Notes: generated by a model not told the origin, from the sequence alone. DNA of 64,000 bases from Cellulosimicrobium cellulans (GCF_006539945.1 NZ_BJNZ01000004.1:174884-238883); one strand, 5' to 3'. Shown: positions 42,351 through 60,064, counted from the stretch's first letter. Numbers and translations: made by a program.

Positions 42351-43568
42351 ATGGGCAAGATCAAGGTCGTCAACCCGGTCGTCGAGCTCGACGGCGACGA
42401 GATGACGCGCATCATCTGGCAGTTCATCAAGGACCGCCTCATCCACCCGTACCTCGACGTGGACCTCAGGTACTACGACCTGTCGATCCAGAACCGCGAC
42501 GCGACGGACGACCAGGTCACGATCGACGCCGCCCACGCGATCAAGCAGTACAACGTGGGCGTCAAGTGCGCGACGATCACGCCCGACGAGGCGCGCGTCG
42601 AGGAGTTCGGCCTCAAGAAGATGTGGGTCTCGCCCAACGGCACGATCCGCAACATCCTCGGCGGCGTCGTCTTCCGCGAGCCGATCATCATCTCGAACAT
42701 CCCGCGCCTCGTGCCCGGCTGGAACAAGCCGATCATCATCGGTCGTCACGCCCACGGCGACCAGTACAAGTCGACGAACTTCAAGGTCCCGGGCCCCGGC
42801 AAGATCACGATGACGTTCGAGCCGGCCGACGGCTCCGAGCCGCAGAAGTTCGACGTCGTGACCATGCCCGAGGAGGGCGGCGTCGCGATGGGCATGTACA
42901 ACTTCAACGAGTCGATCCGCGACTTCGCGCGCGCCTCGTTCGCGTACGGCCTCCAGCGCGAGTACCCCGTGTACCTCTCGACGAAGAACACGATCCTCAA
43001 GGCGTACGACGGCGCCTTCAAGGACATCTTCCAGGAGGTGTTCGACGCCGAGTTCGCCGAGGCGTTCGCCGCGAAGGGCCTCACCTACGAGCACCGCCTC
43101 ATCGACGACATGGTCGCCTCGGCCATGAAGTGGGAGGGCGGCTACGTCTGGGCCTGCAAGAACTACGACGGCGACGTCCAGTCCGACACCGTCGCGCAGG
43201 GCTTCGGCTCGCTCGGCCTCATGACGTCCGTCCTCATGACCCCGGACGGCCAGACCGTCGAGGCCGAGGCCGCGCACGGCACCGTGACCCGTCACTACCG
43301 CCAGCACCAGCAGGGCAAGCCGACGTCGACCAACCCGATCGCGTCGATCTTCGCCTGGACCCGCGGCCTCATGCACCGCGGCAAGCTGGACGGCACGCCC
43401 GAGGTCACCGAGTTCGCGCAGACCCTCGAGGACGTCGTCATCAAGACCGTCGAGGCCGGCCAGATGACCAAGGACCTCGCGCTCCTCGTCGGCCCGGACC
43501 AGCAGTGGCTGACGACCGAGGACTTCCTCGCCGCGCTCGACGAGAACCTCAAGGCGCGCCTGGGCTGA
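42351..43568 (+). CDS. icd: NADP-dependent isocitrate dehydrogenase
   Basis: A 405-residue homodimer-type enzyme oxidising isocitrate to 2-oxoglutarate. The start [34 protein letters not shown], the substrate loop [26 protein letters not shown] and the metal-binding [29 protein letters not shown] are those of the eukaryote-like dimeric NADP class, not the ~740-residue monomeric form seen in many actinobacteria. GGAG lies about 10 nt before the ATG. A strong hairpin at 43589-43625 separates it from mdh. Confidence 0.95.
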   Translation: MGKIKVVNPVVELDGDEMTRIIWQFIKDRLIHPYLDVDLRYYDLSIQNRDATDDQVTIDAAHAIKQYNVGVKCATITPDEARVEEFGLKKMWVSPNGTIRNILGGVVFREPIIISNIPRLVPGWNKPIIIGRHAHGDQYKSTNFKVPGPGKITMTFEPADGSEPQKFDVVTMPEEGGVAMGMYNFNESIRDFARASFAYGLQREYPVYLSTKNTILKAYDGAFKDIFQEVFDAEFAEAFAAKGLTYEHRLIDDMVASAMKWEGGYVWACKNYDGDVQSDTVAQGFGSLGLMTSVLMTPDGQTVEAEAAHGTVTRHYRQHQQGKPTSTNPIASIFAWTRGLMHRGKLDGTPEVTEFAQTLEDVVIKTVEAGQMTKDLALLVGPDQQWLTTEDFLAALDENLKARLG

Positions 43569-44663
<1,095 letters not shown>

Positions 44664-44670
44664 GCCGACT

Positions 44671-44712
44671 CCGGTCGCGCGGTCCGAGGCACGGTCCCGA
44701 CCGCGCGACCGG
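44671..44712 (+). terminator. Terminator of mdh
   Basis: A perfect 14-bp stem (44671-44684 with 44699-44712) with a 14-nt loop, 8 nt after the mdh stop. Confidence 0.65.
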
Positions 44713-44822
44713 GGACGGTCCGGGGGCCGGACGGGAGCGACGGTGCGGGGCGTTCGGGGGCGGGTGACCGGGCGGAAAATCGCTGCGCCCGCGGGGGTGG
44801 GGCGCCGTAGGGTCGACGCGCC

Positions 44823-47800
44823 ATGATCGACGCCACCCTGCCGACCGAGCAGCCCCCGAACCCCCCGACCGCCCCCGAGACCACGGCGTCGGCGGGCGCT
44901 TCCCGCGCGCCCGCCGACCCGGCCCGCCGCCTGGACTGGCGGCGGCTGCGCGGGCCGCTGGCCGTCGTCGCACTGCTCGCGCTCACGCTCGGTGCGGTCG
45001 GTGCCGCGCTCGGGACCGTCATCGCGGGCTGGCTCGCCGACGACCCGACGACGGCGACGCTCCAGCTCCTCGCGGCCTGCGTCGTCGGCGCGGCGCTGCT
45101 CGACACCGCCGGCCAGGTCGTGTGGGCCGGGGTCGTGGACCGGGCCGAGGGCCGGCTGCGCGGCGACCTGCTCACGGCGGCCCTGCACCAGCCGCTCGCC
45201 ACGCTCACGGAGCAGGCGGTCGGCGAGGTGCTCGACCGCGTCGACGACGACACGCACGCGGTCGGCACGCTGGTGCGCCGCCAGCTCTGGGGCGCGGGCC
45301 GCACCGTCGTCGGCGTGCTGCCGATGTGGGTCGTCGCGGGCCTGACCTGGTGGCCGGCCTGGATCCTCTTCCCGGCGCTCGGCGCGGTCGCCGCGGTGAT
45401 CGTGCGTCCCATGCTGGGCGAGATCGCGCGCCGCAAGGTGATCGAGGAGGCCGCGTGGACGGACCACGCCGCCGCGTTCGAGGAGTCGGTCGCGGCGCGG
45501 GACGACCTGCGCACGAGCCTCGGCCAGTCGTTCGCGGTCCGGCGCCTCGCCGAGCGCTCGGCCCAGGTGCACCGAAAGTTCCAGGCGGTGCTCGTCGTCG
45601 AGTCGCGCATGCTCCGCAGGGCGGGCCTCGTGCTGGCGGCGCTCCTCGCCGGCGTCGCCGTCGCGGGCGCCGCGCTCGCCGCGGACGGCGACCTGGGCGT
45701 GGACCGCCTGGTCACCCTGTTCCTCGTGACGGCGATGTTCGTCGGGCAGGTGGACAACCTGGTCCACCACCTGCCCGACATCCAGGAGGGCATCGGGGCG
45801 CTCACGCGCATCCGGCAGATGCTCGCCGTCGAGCCGGAGCCCGCGGGCGGGAGGGCGCTGCCCGAAGGTCCCGTGGGGATCGAGCTGCGCGACCTCCACT
45901 TCTCGTACGCCGAGGGCACGTTCGCGCTCGACGGCGTGAGCCTGCGGGTGCCCGCGGGCGAGACGGTCGCGCTCGTGGGGCGGACGGGGTCGGGCAAGTC
46001 GACCCTGGCGTCGCTGCTCTCGCGCGCGGTCGAGCCGCCGCGCGGCGCGGTGCTCGTCGGCGGCGTGGACGTGCGCGACCTCGACCTGCAGGCGTTGCGC
46101 GCCGCGGTGGGGGTCGTGACGCAGCGCACCGAGATCCTCGCGGGCACGCTCGCCGAGAACGTCGCGCTCTTCGCCGACGTGCCGCGCGCCGACGTCGAGG
46201 CCGCCGTACGCGAGCTCCGGCTCGACGACTGGGTGGCCGGACTCCCCGACGGCCTCGACACGCTGCTCGGCCCGGGTGGGACGTCGCTCTCGGCGGGGGA
46301 GGAGCAGCTCGTCGCGTTCGCGCGACTGCTCGTCCGCGACGTGCAGGTCGTCGTGCTCGACGAGGCGACCGCGCGCATGGACCCGCTCACGGAGGCGCGC
46401 GTCGTCGCGGCCTCGGACCGGCTGCTCGCCGGGCGCACGGGCGTGCTCGTCGCGCACCGCCTGACGACGATCGAGCGCGCGGGGCTGCTCGCCGTCCTCG
46501 ACCACGGGCGGGTCGTGCAGCAGGGGGAGCGGGCGGCGCTCGCCCGCGTCGCGGGCCCGTACCGCGACCTCCTCGCGGCGAGCGTCGCCGAGGAGGCCGC
46601 GACGGGCGCCGCCGGCTCGCGCCCGGGTGCCGGCGGGGCCCTGCTCGACGGCGACGGCGCGCGCGACGCGTCCCCCGGGCCGGGCGCGTCGGACGGACCC
46701 GGCGACGGCGCGGACGCGGGCCGCGCGGCCGAGTCCGTCGGAGGTCGCCGACGGCGGGGCGCGCCGCCGGTCCTCGCGGACCCGGGCGACGGGCCCAGCC
46801 TCGCGCGCGGGGTGCTGCACGCGCTGTTCGTGCGCCCCGCGTGGGGCGTCGTGGGCGCGCTGCTGTTCCTGGCGACGAGCCTCGTGTCGGCGCAGGGCGC
46901 CGTCACGGGCTTCCTCTGGGGCCGCGCGGTGCAGGACCTCGACGACGGCTTCCCGGCGCAGCTGCTCGTGCCGCTCGCGGTGCTCCTCGTCCTCGCGCCG
47001 CTGTGCCTCGCCTGGGCGCTGTACGTCTACCCGCGCTGGTGGATCGAGGTGCTGCTGCGCGTCCGCATGGCCGTCATGGCCGGCCAGACGCGCCAGCACC
47101 GGCTCACGGCGACGCCCCCGGGCGAGGTCGTCGCGCGCGCCATGGACGCCGACCGATTCGTCCGGTACGCGGACCGCTGGGTCGACTTCGTCAACGGCCT
47201 CGTCATCGCGGGGGTCACGGCGCTGCTCAGCGGGTCGTGGCTCGCGGGCGCGGTGCTGCTCGCCGTGATGGTCGTGTCCGCCGCGGCCTCCGCGCTCGGG
47301 CGCCCGATCGCCGGGCGGTCGGCCACGCGGTCGTCGGCGGCGCGCGCCCGGTTCGGGCGTGCGCTCGTCTCGGCGCTCGACTCGGCGCGCACGGTCAAGC
47401 TCGCCGCCCGGACGCCGCAGGTGCACGCGCACCTGCGCGACGTCGACGGGGGGCGCGTGCGGGCCGCGATCTTCGAGCACCGGGTGCAGGCCGCGCTCGA
47501 CGGCGTCCCGCTCGTCATGATCCAGCTCGGTGTCGTGGCGGCGTGGGCCGGGTTGCTCGCCGGCACGTGGGACCTCGCGACCGCGCTCCTGGTCGCCAAC
47601 GCGGTGACCGGCTTCGGCTGGTTCGGCGTGGTCGCGGGGGCGGTCGTGACCGAGGCCCCCGGCACGCGCTCGTGGCAGCGCGCCACGAGCCGGTTCGCGG
47701 CGGGCACCGACCTCATGGACCTGCCGCCCGGCGTCGACCTCCTCACGGGCGAGGCCCCCGTGCCCGACCCGGGCCCGCGCCAGCCGCTCGAGCGGCTCGA

Positions 47801-48467
47801 GCTGGCCGACGTCACCGCGCTGCACGACGACGGCACGATCGGCGTCCAGGGCGTCGACCTCGCAGTGCGTCGCGGCGAGCTCGTCCTCCTGCTCGGGCAG
47901 GTCGGGGCGGGCAAGTCGAGCCTGCTCTCGGCGCTGTCGGGCCTCATGGAGCACACGGGCCACATCCGGTGGAACGGGACCGACGTCGTCGACGCCCAGA
48001 CGTTCCTGCGGCCGGGTCAGGTCGCCCACGTGGCGCAGGTCCCGCGCGTGCTCTCGGGATCGTTCGCCGACAACGTGCGCCTCGGGCACGAGCGCGACGT
48101 GCACGGACCGGTCGCGGCCGCGCGCCTGGAGCGCGACGTCGTCGAGGCCGGGGGCCACGAATCCCTGGTGGGGCACCGCGGCGTCCGGCTCTCGGGCGGA
48201 CAGGTGCAGCGGCTCGCCCTCGCGCGAGCGCTCGCGACCGACGCTGAGCTCCTCCTCGCCGACGACGTCTCGAGCGCACTCGACGCGGCGACCGAGATCG
48301 AGCTGTGGACCTCGCTCCGGGAGCGCGGGACCACGGTGATCGGCGCGACGTCGAAGCGGGCCGCGCTCGCGCGGGCGGACCGCGTCGTCGTGCTCGACGA
48401 GGGCCGCGTCGCCGAGGTCGGGCCGTGGCGCGACCTGGCACCGCGCTGGGGTCACCTGGCGGGCTGA
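44823..48467 (+). CDS. Fused four-domain ABC exporter (TMD-NBD-TMD-NBD)
   Basis: A 1214-residue full-length ABC exporter, rare in bacteria, where half-transporters are usual. Membrane domain 1 spans ~40-310; NBD1 has Walker [10 protein letters not shown] (~386), signature LSAGEEQ (~489), Walker [13 protein letters not shown] and H-loop VAHRLTT. After a ~50-residue Gly/Asp/Arg linker comes membrane domain 2 (~665-935) and NBD2 with Walker [10 protein letters not shown] (~1026) and signature LSGGQVQ (~1123). NBD2 departs from consensus: Walker B is [12 protein letters not shown], with Asp for the catalytic Glu, and the H-loop His is missing ([10 protein letters not shown]). It therefore probably has one hydrolytic site, as in heterodimeric exporters. 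Substrate unknown; no regulator is adjacent. Confidence 0.9.
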   Translation: MIDATLPTEQPPNPPTAPETTASAGASRAPADPARRLDWRRLRGPLAVVALLALTLGAVGAALGTVIAGWLADDPTTATLQLLAACVVGAALLDTAGQVVWAGVVDRAEGRLRGDLLTAALHQPLATLTEQAVGEVLDRVDDDTHAVGTLVRRQLWGAGRTVVGVLPMWVVAGLTWWPAWILFPALGAVAAVIVRPMLGEIARRKVIEEAAWTDHAAAFEESVAARDDLRTSLGQSFAVRRLAERSAQVHRKFQAVLVVESRMLRRAGLVLAALLAGVAVAGAALAADGDLGVDRLVTLFLVTAMFVGQVDNLVHHLPDIQEGIGALTRIRQMLAVEPEPAGGRALPEGPVGIELRDLHFSYAEGTFALDGVSLRVPAGETVALVGRTGSGKSTLASLLSRAVEPPRGAVLVGGVDVRDLDLQALRAAVGVVTQRTEILAGTLAENVALFADVPRADVEAAVRELRLDDWVAGLPDGLDTLLGPGGTSLSAGEEQLVAFARLLVRDVQVVVLDEATARMDPLTEARVVAASDRLLAGRTGVLVAHRLTTIERAGLLAVLDHGRVVQQGERAALARVAGPYRDLLAASVAEEAATGAAGSRPGAGGALLDGDGARDASPGPGASDGPGDGADAGRAAESVGGRRRRGAPPVLADPGDGPSLARGVLHALFVRPAWGVVGALLFLATSLVSAQGAVTGFLWGRAVQDLDDGFPAQLLVPLAVLLVLAPLCLAWALYVYPRWWIEVLLRVRMAVMAGQTRQHRLTATPPGEVVARAMDADRFVRYADRWVDFVNGLVIAGVTALLSGSWLAGAVLLAVMVVSAAASALGRPIAGRSATRSSAARARFGRALVSALDSARTVKLAARTPQVHAHLRDVDGGRVRAAIFEHRVQAALDGVPLVMIQLGVVAAWAGLLAGTWDLATALLVANAVTGFGWFGVVAGAVVTEAPGTRSWQRATSRFAAGTDLMDLPPGVDLLTGEAPVPDPGPRQPLERLELADVTALHDDGTIGVQGVDLAVRRGELVLLLGQVGAGKSSLLSALSGLMEHTGHIRWNGTDVVDAQTFLRPGQVAHVAQVPRVLSGSFADNVRLGHERDVHGPVAAARLERDVVEAGGHESLVGHRGVRLSGGQVQRLALARALATDAELLLADDVSSALDAATEIELWTSLRERGTTVIGATSKRAALARADRVVVLDEGRVAEVGPWRDLAPRWGHLAG

Positions 48468-48483
48468 CCTTCTCTCGCCCCGT

Positions 48484-48539
48484 CGAACCCGGGGTCGCTC
48501 CTCACCGGACGTGTTCCGTGAGGCGCGACCCCGGGTTCG
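48484..48539 (+). terminator. Long hairpin terminator after ABC exporter
   Basis: A near-perfect stem of about 25 bp: 14 outer base pairs (CGAACCCGGGGTCG with its complement) are exact, and the inner part has one bulge and one mismatch. It isolates the exporter from the amylopullulanase gene. Confidence 0.7.
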
Positions 48540-48591
48540 TCGTCTCCAGGAGGCCGTACGGCGGAGGTGCGCCGAGCCCTGGTTACCGAAC

Positions 48592-48621
48592 CTTGCTGCA
48601 ACTTTCTGCAAGCAGTACAGT
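48592..48621 (+). promoter_or_regulatory. Amylopullulanase promoter with MalR-like direct repeat
   Basis: -35 TTGCTG (48593-48598), 17-nt spacer, -10 TACAGT (48616-48621). Between them CTGCAA occurs twice one helical turn apart (48596-48601 and 48606-48611), within CTTGC...GCAAG symmetry. Similar CTGCAAG-type repeats control Streptomyces alpha-amylase genes through the LacI-family MalR/Reg1 repressor. The 5' leader would be about 120 nt. Confidence 0.6.
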
Positions 48622-48749
48622 TCGGCTCAGCCGTACGCTGAGAGGCCGCGGTCGACGTCGTCCGCTGTCGGTCCCCGTCGTCCGCGTCCACCGGTTCGTG
48701 CCAGCTCATGCCTGCGGCCCCGCACCAGCCACCGGACGAGGGAGTCCTC

Positions 48750-54941
<6,192 letters not shown>

Positions 54942-54943
54942 GC

Positions 54944-55079
54944 CGACCGCCGAGGGAGAACCCTGGTTCGCCGAGGGAGAACCCTGGGAGGACCAGGGTT
55001 CTCCCTCGGCCTACCCCGGTTCTCCCTCGGCTCAGCCCGGTTCTGCTCCGACAGGATCGGGTTCTCCCTCGGGCTGCCG
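54944..55079. repeat. 21-bp repeat family, second locus (2 forward + 4 inverse units)
   Basis: Six units with the core CCGAGGGAGAACC, first two in forward orientation and then four inverted (GGTTCTCCCTCGG). They differ from the array at 14.9 kb mainly by T to G in the core. They fill nearly all the space between the amylopullulanase stop and the GNAT start, again beginning just after a gene's 3' end. Confidence 0.85.
54970..55010 (+). terminator. 18-bp perfect hairpin built from inverted repeat units
   Basis: The arms 54970-54987 and 54993-55010 are exact complements with a 5-nt loop (GAGGA). A forward and an inverted 21-bp unit face each other and make a terminator-like stem 28 nt after the amylopullulanase stop. 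Confidence 0.7.
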
Positions 55080-55098
55080 GGTGCTACGGTCGCGGGCC

Positions 55099-55590
55099 GT
55101 GACCACCTCGCCCCTGCCCGCCGTCGGCCCGACGGCGGGTCTCGCGTTCCGTACGGCCGTCGCCGCCGACCTGCCCCGGGTCGTCGCGCTCATCGCGGAC
55201 GACGCCATCGCGCGGTCCCGGACGGGGGAGGTCGGGCCCGCGCACGAGGCGGCGTTCGCCGCGGTCGACGCCGACCCGAACAACGCGCTCGTCGTGGTCG
55301 AGCTCGACGACGAGGTCGTCGGCACGATGCAGCTCACCGTGATCCCGGGGATCTCCCGGAACGGCGCGTCGCGGCTCGTCGTCGAGGCGGTGCGCGTGGA
55401 CCGCCGGCTCCGCGGGCAGGGGGTCGGCCGCGCCATGATGGCGTGGGCGCACGCCTGGGGCGTCGCGCGAGGCTGCACGCTCGCCCAGCTCACCTCCGAC
55501 AAGCAGCGGGCCGACGCCCACCGGTTCTACCGGTCGCTCGGCTACGAGCAGTCGCACGAGGGCTTCAAGCTCCCGCTCACACCCCGCTAG
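55099..55590 (+). CDS. GNAT family N-acetyltransferase
   Basis: A 163-residue acetyl-CoA-dependent acyltransferase. LAFRTAVAADLPRVVALIADD is the fold start, DDEVVGTMQLTVIPG forms the central strands, VVEAVRVDRRLRGQGVGRAMMAWAHAWG contains motif A (R-x-x-G-x-G at RLRGQGVG) and AHRFYRSLGYEQSHEGFKL is motif B. Similar proteins modify small amines or antibiotics; the acceptor is unknown. GTG at 55099; TACGGT ends 8 nt upstream, so the transcript is nearly leaderless. Confidence 0.9.
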   Translation: MTTSPLPAVGPTAGLAFRTAVAADLPRVVALIADDAIARSRTGEVGPAHEAAFAAVDADPNNALVVVELDDEVVGTMQLTVIPGISRNGASRLVVEAVRVDRRLRGQGVGRAMMAWAHAWGVARGCTLAQLTSDKQRADAHRFYRSLGYEQSHEGFKLPLTPR

Positions 55591-55608
55591 TCCGTGGGCG
55601 GCGCCGCA

Positions 55609-55657
55609 CTGGAGCGCTCTCACGTATTCAGGTCGTGACCGCTTGGGAGCGTTCCCG
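55609..55657 (+). promoter_or_regulatory. Two CebR-like operator sites upstream of sugar importer
   Basis: TGGGAGCGTTCCCG (55644-55657) differs at two of 14 positions from the known CebR/CelR cellulose-utilisation operator TGGGAGCGCTCCCA, and CTGGAGCGCTCTCA (55609-55622) differs at three. The centres are 35 bp apart. They lie 210-260 bp before the ATPase gene and about 100 bp upstream of the predicted -35. Confidence 0.5.
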
Positions 55658-55702
55658 CGTGTTTGCGCTCACATCACAGGGCGTATGTCTGCGCTGTCAT
55701 GG

Positions 55703-55782
55703 GACCAAGGTCGCTGTTTGGTCACGGTTCTGCCGATCCTTGCGTTCAGGAGTTGACGCCAAGAACGCGACCGGCATAACGT
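55703..55782 (+). promoter_or_regulatory. Sugar importer promoter and inverted repeat
   Basis: An inverted repeat GACCAA-N9-TTGGTC (55703-55723) precedes the predicted promoter: -35 TTGACG (55753-55758), 18-nt spacer, -10 TAACGT (55777-55782). The repeat lies upstream of the -35, a place expected for an activator or a looping repressor. Confidence 0.5.
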
Positions 55783-55866
55783 CGGGCCCGCTCGGACGGC
55801 GCTGAGGGTGTCCGGGTCCGCGGCGCGTCGGTGCGCTGCGAGCTGTCCTCGGCAGGAGGAGGTCCG

Positions 55867-57426
55867 ATGGCGGACGAGCGCGTGATCCTCGAGATGCGAG
55901 GTATCACCAAGGAGTTCCCGGGCGTGCGCGCCCTCGACGACGTGAACCTGCGGGTGCGCGCGGGAGAGATCCACGCGATCTGCGGCGAGAACGGCGCCGG
56001 CAAGTCGACGCTCATGAAGGTGCTCTCGGGCGTGTACCCGCACGGGACGTACTCGGGCGACATCTACTACGACGGCGCGGAGGTCCAGTTCAAGGACATC
56101 CGGTCGAGCGAGCACGCAGGGATCGTCATCATCCACCAGGAGCTCGCCCTCATCCCCGAGCTGTCGATCGCGGAGAACATCTTCCTCGGCAACGAGGTCA
56201 AGGGTGCGTTCGGCATCGACTGGGGCGCGGCCCGCCGTCGGGCCGAGGAGCTCATGGCGCGTGTCGGCCTCCAGGAGTCGCCCGACGCGCAGATCAAGAG
56301 CATCGGCGTCGGCAAGCAGCAGCTCGTCGAGATCGCTCGTGCGCTCGCCAAGGACGTCCGCCTGCTCATCCTCGACGAGCCGACCTCCGCGCTCAACGAG
56401 GAGGACTCCGAGCATCTCCTCGACCTGCTGCGCGGCCTGCGCGCCAAGGGCCTGACGAGCATCATGATCTCCCACAAGCTCAACGAGATCGAGGAGGTCG
56501 CGGACTCGATCACGATCATCCGCGACGGCCGCTCGATCGAGACGCTCGACGTCCAGGGCGACGCCGTCGACGAGGACCGGATCATCCGCGGCATGGTCGG
56601 GCGCTCGCTCGAGTCGCGCTTCCCGGCCCACACGCCGTCCATCGGCGAGACGTTCTTCGAGGTCGAGGGCTGGACCGTGGAGCACCCCGAGGTGCCGGGC
56701 CGGTACGTGTGCAAGGGCTCGACGTTCCACGTCCGCCGCGGTGAGATCGTCGGCTTCGCCGGGATCATGGGCGCAGGGCGCACGGAGCTCGCGCGGTCGA
56801 TCTTCGGCCGCTCGTACGGACGCTACAAGTCCGGCGTCGTGCGCATCGACGGTCGCGAGGTGTCCATGCCGACCGTGCTCTCCGCGATCGAGAACCGGAT
56901 CGCGTACGTCCCCGAGGACCGCAAGTCGCTCGGCCTGAACCTGCTCGACACCATCCTCGGCACGATCCAGGCGGCCAACCTGCCGCGCATCGCGAAGGCG
57001 GGCGTCATCGACCAGGACGCGGCGTTCGTCGCGGCGGAGTCCTACCGCAAGGCGTTCTCGATCAAGGCACCGAGCGTGCACGAGGGCGTCGCGAAGCTCT
57101 CGGGCGGCAACCAGCAGAAGGTCCTGCTCGCCAAGTGGATGTACACCGAGCCGGAGCTCCTCATCCTCGACGAGCCGACGCGCGGCATCGACGTCGGCGC
57201 CAAGTACGAGATCTACGGCCTCGTCCAGAAGCTCGCGGACGCCGGCCGCGGCGTGGTGGTCATCTCGTCCGAGCTGCCCGAGCTCCTCGGTCTGTGCGAC
57301 CGCATCTACACCGTCTTCGAGGGGCGGATCACGGGCGAGGTCCCCGGGTCGGAGGCGACCCAGGAGGGGCTCATGCGCCTCATGACCGGCACGCCCGGCG
57401 ACGCACCCTCCGACGCCGCCGCCTGA
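55867..57426 (+). CDS. mmsA: Monosaccharide ABC transporter ATPase, CUT2 type (MmsA/XylG-like)
   Basis: A 519-residue tandem ATPase that powers sugar import. NBD1: Walker [10 protein letters not shown] (~42), signature IGVGKQQL, Walker [19 protein letters not shown]2 has the degenerate P-loop IMGAGRTEL usual for this family, signature LSGGNQQK and Walker [21 protein letters not shown]. The spelling [44 protein letters not shown] resembles MmsA/GguA multi-sugar importers. The ATG has GGAGGAGG 7 nt upstream. It is first of three importer genes. Confidence 0.92.
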   Translation: MADERVILEMRGITKEFPGVRALDDVNLRVRAGEIHAICGENGAGKSTLMKVLSGVYPHGTYSGDIYYDGAEVQFKDIRSSEHAGIVIIHQELALIPELSIAENIFLGNEVKGAFGIDWGAARRRAEELMARVGLQESPDAQIKSIGVGKQQLVEIARALAKDVRLLILDEPTSALNEEDSEHLLDLLRGLRAKGLTSIMISHKLNEIEEVADSITIIRDGRSIETLDVQGDAVDEDRIIRGMVGRSLESRFPAHTPSIGETFFEVEGWTVEHPEVPGRYVCKGSTFHVRRGEIVGFAGIMGAGRTELARSIFGRSYGRYKSGVVRIDGREVSMPTVLSAIENRIAYVPEDRKSLGLNLLDTILGTIQAANLPRIAKAGVIDQDAAFVAAESYRKAFSIKAPSVHEGVAKLSGGNQQKVLLAKWMYTEPELLILDEPTRGIDVGAKYEIYGLVQKLADAGRGVVVISSELPELLGLCDRIYTVFEGRITGEVPGSEATQEGLMRLMTGTPGDAPSDAAA

Positions 57427-57478
57427 GCGCGTCCCCCACCCCAGCCACCGCATCGCAACCGAGAAGGAACCACCGACG

Positions 57479-58768
57479 ATGTCGTCCATCAAGCAGCTGC
57501 TGAGCGGGGGAGCGCGCCAGTTCGGCATGCTCTTCGCGCTCCTCGCCCTGGTCATCTTCTTCCAGATCGCCACGGGCGGACGGGTCCTCACGCCGAGCAA
57601 CGCGCAGAACCTGCTCAACGGCAACTCCTACATCCTCATCCTCGCCATCGGCATGGTGCTCGTCATCATCGCGGGCCACATCGACCTGTCCGTGGGCTCC
57701 GTGGCCGCCGTGACCGGCATCATCGTGGCCCTCGCGATCCGCGACTGGGGCATCCCGTGGTGGCTGGGGATCCTGCTCGGGCTGAGCGTCGGCGCGATCA
57801 TCGGCGCGTGGCAGGGCTTCTGGGTCGCGTACGTCGGCATCCCCGGCTTCATCACGACGCTCGCCGGAATGATGCTGTTCCGCGGCCTCAACCAGTTCAT
57901 CGGTGACTCGAACACGGTCCCCGTCCCGCAGGAGCTCCAGACGCTCGGCGGTGGCTACCTGCCCGAGTGGGGTCCGAACACGGGCCTCAACAACTCGACG
58001 CTGCTGCTCGGGATCGTCGCGATCGCGTTCGTCGTGTGGTCCGAGCTCCGCCGCCGCGCGAGCGCCCGCAAGCTCGGCGCCGAGCCGGTCCCGACCTCGG
58101 TCGCCGTGACGCGCGTCGTCCTCTTCAGCGCCGTGATCGCCTACCTCACGTACCTCTACGGGTCGGGCCGCGTCGGCACGTCGTTCCCGGTGCCCGCGCT
58201 CGTCCTGGTGCTCCTCGTCGTCGTCTACCAGTTCGTCGCGTCACGGACCATCACCGGTCGCCACGTGTACGCGGTGGGCGGCAACCGGGCCGCGGCGGCG
58301 CTGTCCGGCGTGAACATCAAGCGCACCAACTTCTTCGTGATGATGAACATGTCGATCCTCGCGTCGCTCGCCGGGATGATCTTCATCGGCCGCTCGACCG
58401 CGTCCGGCCCCTTCGACGGCAACATGTGGGAGCTCGACGCGATCGCGGCCGTGTTCATCGGCGGGGCTGCCGTCTCCGGCGGTGTCGGCACGGTCGTCGG
58501 GTCCGTCATCGGTGGTCTGGTCATGGCCGTCCTCAACAACGGCCTGCAGCTCATGGGCGTCGGTTCCGACCTGACCCAGATCATCAAGGGCCTCGTGCTG
58601 CTCGCCGCCGTGGCGTTCGACGTCTACAACAAGGTGCAGGGCCGCCCGTCGATCATCGCCCTGATCTTCCCGTCGCGGCGCGACAAGGGCACGGGCGCCG
58701 TCACGGGCGCCGACGACCTCCAGCCCGAGGTCCCGGTCGAGGCCGGCGCGACCGCCGCCAAGGGCTGA
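57479..58768 (+). CDS. mmsB: Monosaccharide ABC transporter permease, CUT2 type
   Basis: A 429-residue permease with about ten hydrophobic segments. SYILILAIGMVLVIIAGHIDLSVGSVAAVTG is the signature of the BPD_transp_2 family; GFITTLAGMMLFRGLNQFI, RHVYAVGGNRAAAALSGVNI and IFIGGAAVSGGVGTVVGSVIGGLVMAVLNNGL follow. A C-terminal tail of ~35 polar residues extends beyond the last helix. It is 52 nt after the ATPase, with GAGAAGGA upstream. Confidence 0.93.
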   Translation: MSSIKQLLSGGARQFGMLFALLALVIFFQIATGGRVLTPSNAQNLLNGNSYILILAIGMVLVIIAGHIDLSVGSVAAVTGIIVALAIRDWGIPWWLGILLGLSVGAIIGAWQGFWVAYVGIPGFITTLAGMMLFRGLNQFIGDSNTVPVPQELQTLGGGYLPEWGPNTGLNNSTLLLGIVAIAFVVWSELRRRASARKLGAEPVPTSVAVTRVVLFSAVIAYLTYLYGSGRVGTSFPVPALVLVLLVVVYQFVASRTITGRHVYAVGGNRAAAALSGVNIKRTNFFVMMNMSILASLAGMIFIGRSTASGPFDGNMWELDAIAAVFIGGAAVSGGVGTVVGSVIGGLVMAVLNNGLQLMGVGSDLTQIIKGLVLLAAVAFDVYNKVQGRPSIIALIFPSRRDKGTGAVTGADDLQPEVPVEAGATAAKG

Positions 58769-58854
58769 CCCGACCTACCCCCCCACGTCCCACCCACCGC
58801 ACGACCCCCCCTGACCGCATCCGACGACGGATGCCCGACAAGAAAGTGGTACCC

Positions 58855-59964
58855 ATGAAGAAGCTCACCACGACGCTCCTGGCGCTCACCGCCGCGAGTG
58901 CGCTCGTGCTCAGCGGCTGCTCCTCCGACCGCGGGGGCGACGCCGGTGGCGACTCCACCGGTGGCGGCGAGTCCGCGGCGGCCGGCTTCGAGGAGGGCGC
59001 GACGATCGGCGTGGCGCTCCCGCAGAAGACGTCGGAGAACTGGGTGCTCGCCGAGCAGCTGTTCAACGACGGCCTGACCGAGGCCGGCTTCAAGCCGATC
59101 GTGCAGTTCGCCAACGGCGGCGTCTCGGAGCAGCAGAGCCAGATCGACGCCATGGTCGAGCAGGGCGCGAAGGTCATCATCGTCGGCGCCGTCGACGGGT
59201 CGCAGCTCGGCAGCCAGCTCAAGAACGCCAAGGACAACGGCGCGACCGTGATCGCCTACGACCGTCTCGTGAAGAACACGGACGCCGTCGACGAGTACAT
59301 CGCGTTCGACAACTTCCAGGTCGGCGTCCTCCAGGGCGAGGCGCTGCTCCAGGGGCTCGCGGAGCGCAAGGGCGAGGGCCCCTACAACATCGAGCTCATC
59401 GCCGGCTCGTCCGACGACGCGAACTCGACGCCGTTCTTCGAGGGCGCCATGAGCGTGCTCGACCCGAAGATCGAGGACGGCACGCTCGTCATCCCGTCCG
59501 GCCAGACCTCGTTCGAGCAGGTGTCGACGCAGGGCTGGAAGGCCGAGAACGCGCAGAAGCGCATGGACACCGTCCTCTCGGGCAGCTACTCCGACAAGGA
59601 GCTCGACGGCGTCCTGTCGCCGAACGACACCCTCGCCCGCGCGGCGCTCACGTCGGCCAAGCAGGCCGGCAAGGAGACCCCGGTCATCACCGGCCAGGAC
59701 TCCGAGGTCGAGTCGGTCAAGTCGATCGTCGCGGGCGAGCAGTACTCGACGATCTACAAGGACACGCGCAAGCTCGTCGAGGAGTCGATCAACGCGGTGA
59801 AGGCGCTCCAGGCGGGCGAGGAGCCGGAGATCAACGACACCGAGTCCTACGACAACGGCGTCAAGGTCGTCCCGGCCTTCCTCCTCGAGCCGATCATCGT
59901 CACGCAGGAGAACGCGGCCGAGGTCTACGCGGGTGACCCCACCCTCGAGGAGCTCACCAAGTGA
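58855..59964 (+). CDS. chvE: Monosaccharide ABC transporter substrate-binding lipoprotein (ChvE-like)
   Basis: A 369-residue extracellular periplasmic-binding-protein-fold lipoprotein. The signal peptide MKKLTTTLLALTAASALVLSGC carries the lipobox LSGC, then an acidic Gly-rich linker. GATIGVALPQKTSENWVLAEQLFNDGL opens the ribose-binding-type fold; VIIVGAVDGSQLGSQLKNAKDNGATVIAYDRL and ELIAGSSDDANSTPFFEGAMSVLDP are typical of ChvE/MmsE xylose-arabinose-glucose binders. The ATG at 58855 is preferred over one eight codons upstream because the signal peptide begins there. Expression is likely highest of the three genes. Confidence 0.92.
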   Translation: MKKLTTTLLALTAASALVLSGCSSDRGGDAGGDSTGGGESAAAGFEEGATIGVALPQKTSENWVLAEQLFNDGLTEAGFKPIVQFANGGVSEQQSQIDAMVEQGAKVIIVGAVDGSQLGSQLKNAKDNGATVIAYDRLVKNTDAVDEYIAFDNFQVGVLQGEALLQGLAERKGEGPYNIELIAGSSDDANSTPFFEGAMSVLDPKIEDGTLVIPSGQTSFEQVSTQGWKAENAQKRMDTVLSGSYSDKELDGVLSPNDTLARAALTSAKQAGKETPVITGQDSEVESVKSIVAGEQYSTIYKDTRKLVEESINAVKALQAGEEPEINDTESYDNGVKVVPAFLLEPIIVTQENAAEVYAGDPTLEELTK

Positions 59965-59991
59965 CCCGTTCGCTCTGAGCGACCGGGTGGC

Positions 59992-60064
59992 GGCGGCGTA
60001 CCGGCACGCCGCCGCACGACGGCCCCCGTCACGTCCTCGGACGTGGCGGGGGCCGCCGTCGTGC
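59992..60064. terminator. Double hairpin terminator between sugar importer and purU
   Basis: A first perfect 8-bp stem (59992-59999 with 60006-60013) is followed by a long near-perfect stem (about 60014-60064, loop near 60038) with one 3-nt bulge. It lies between convergent genes. Confidence 0.65.
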
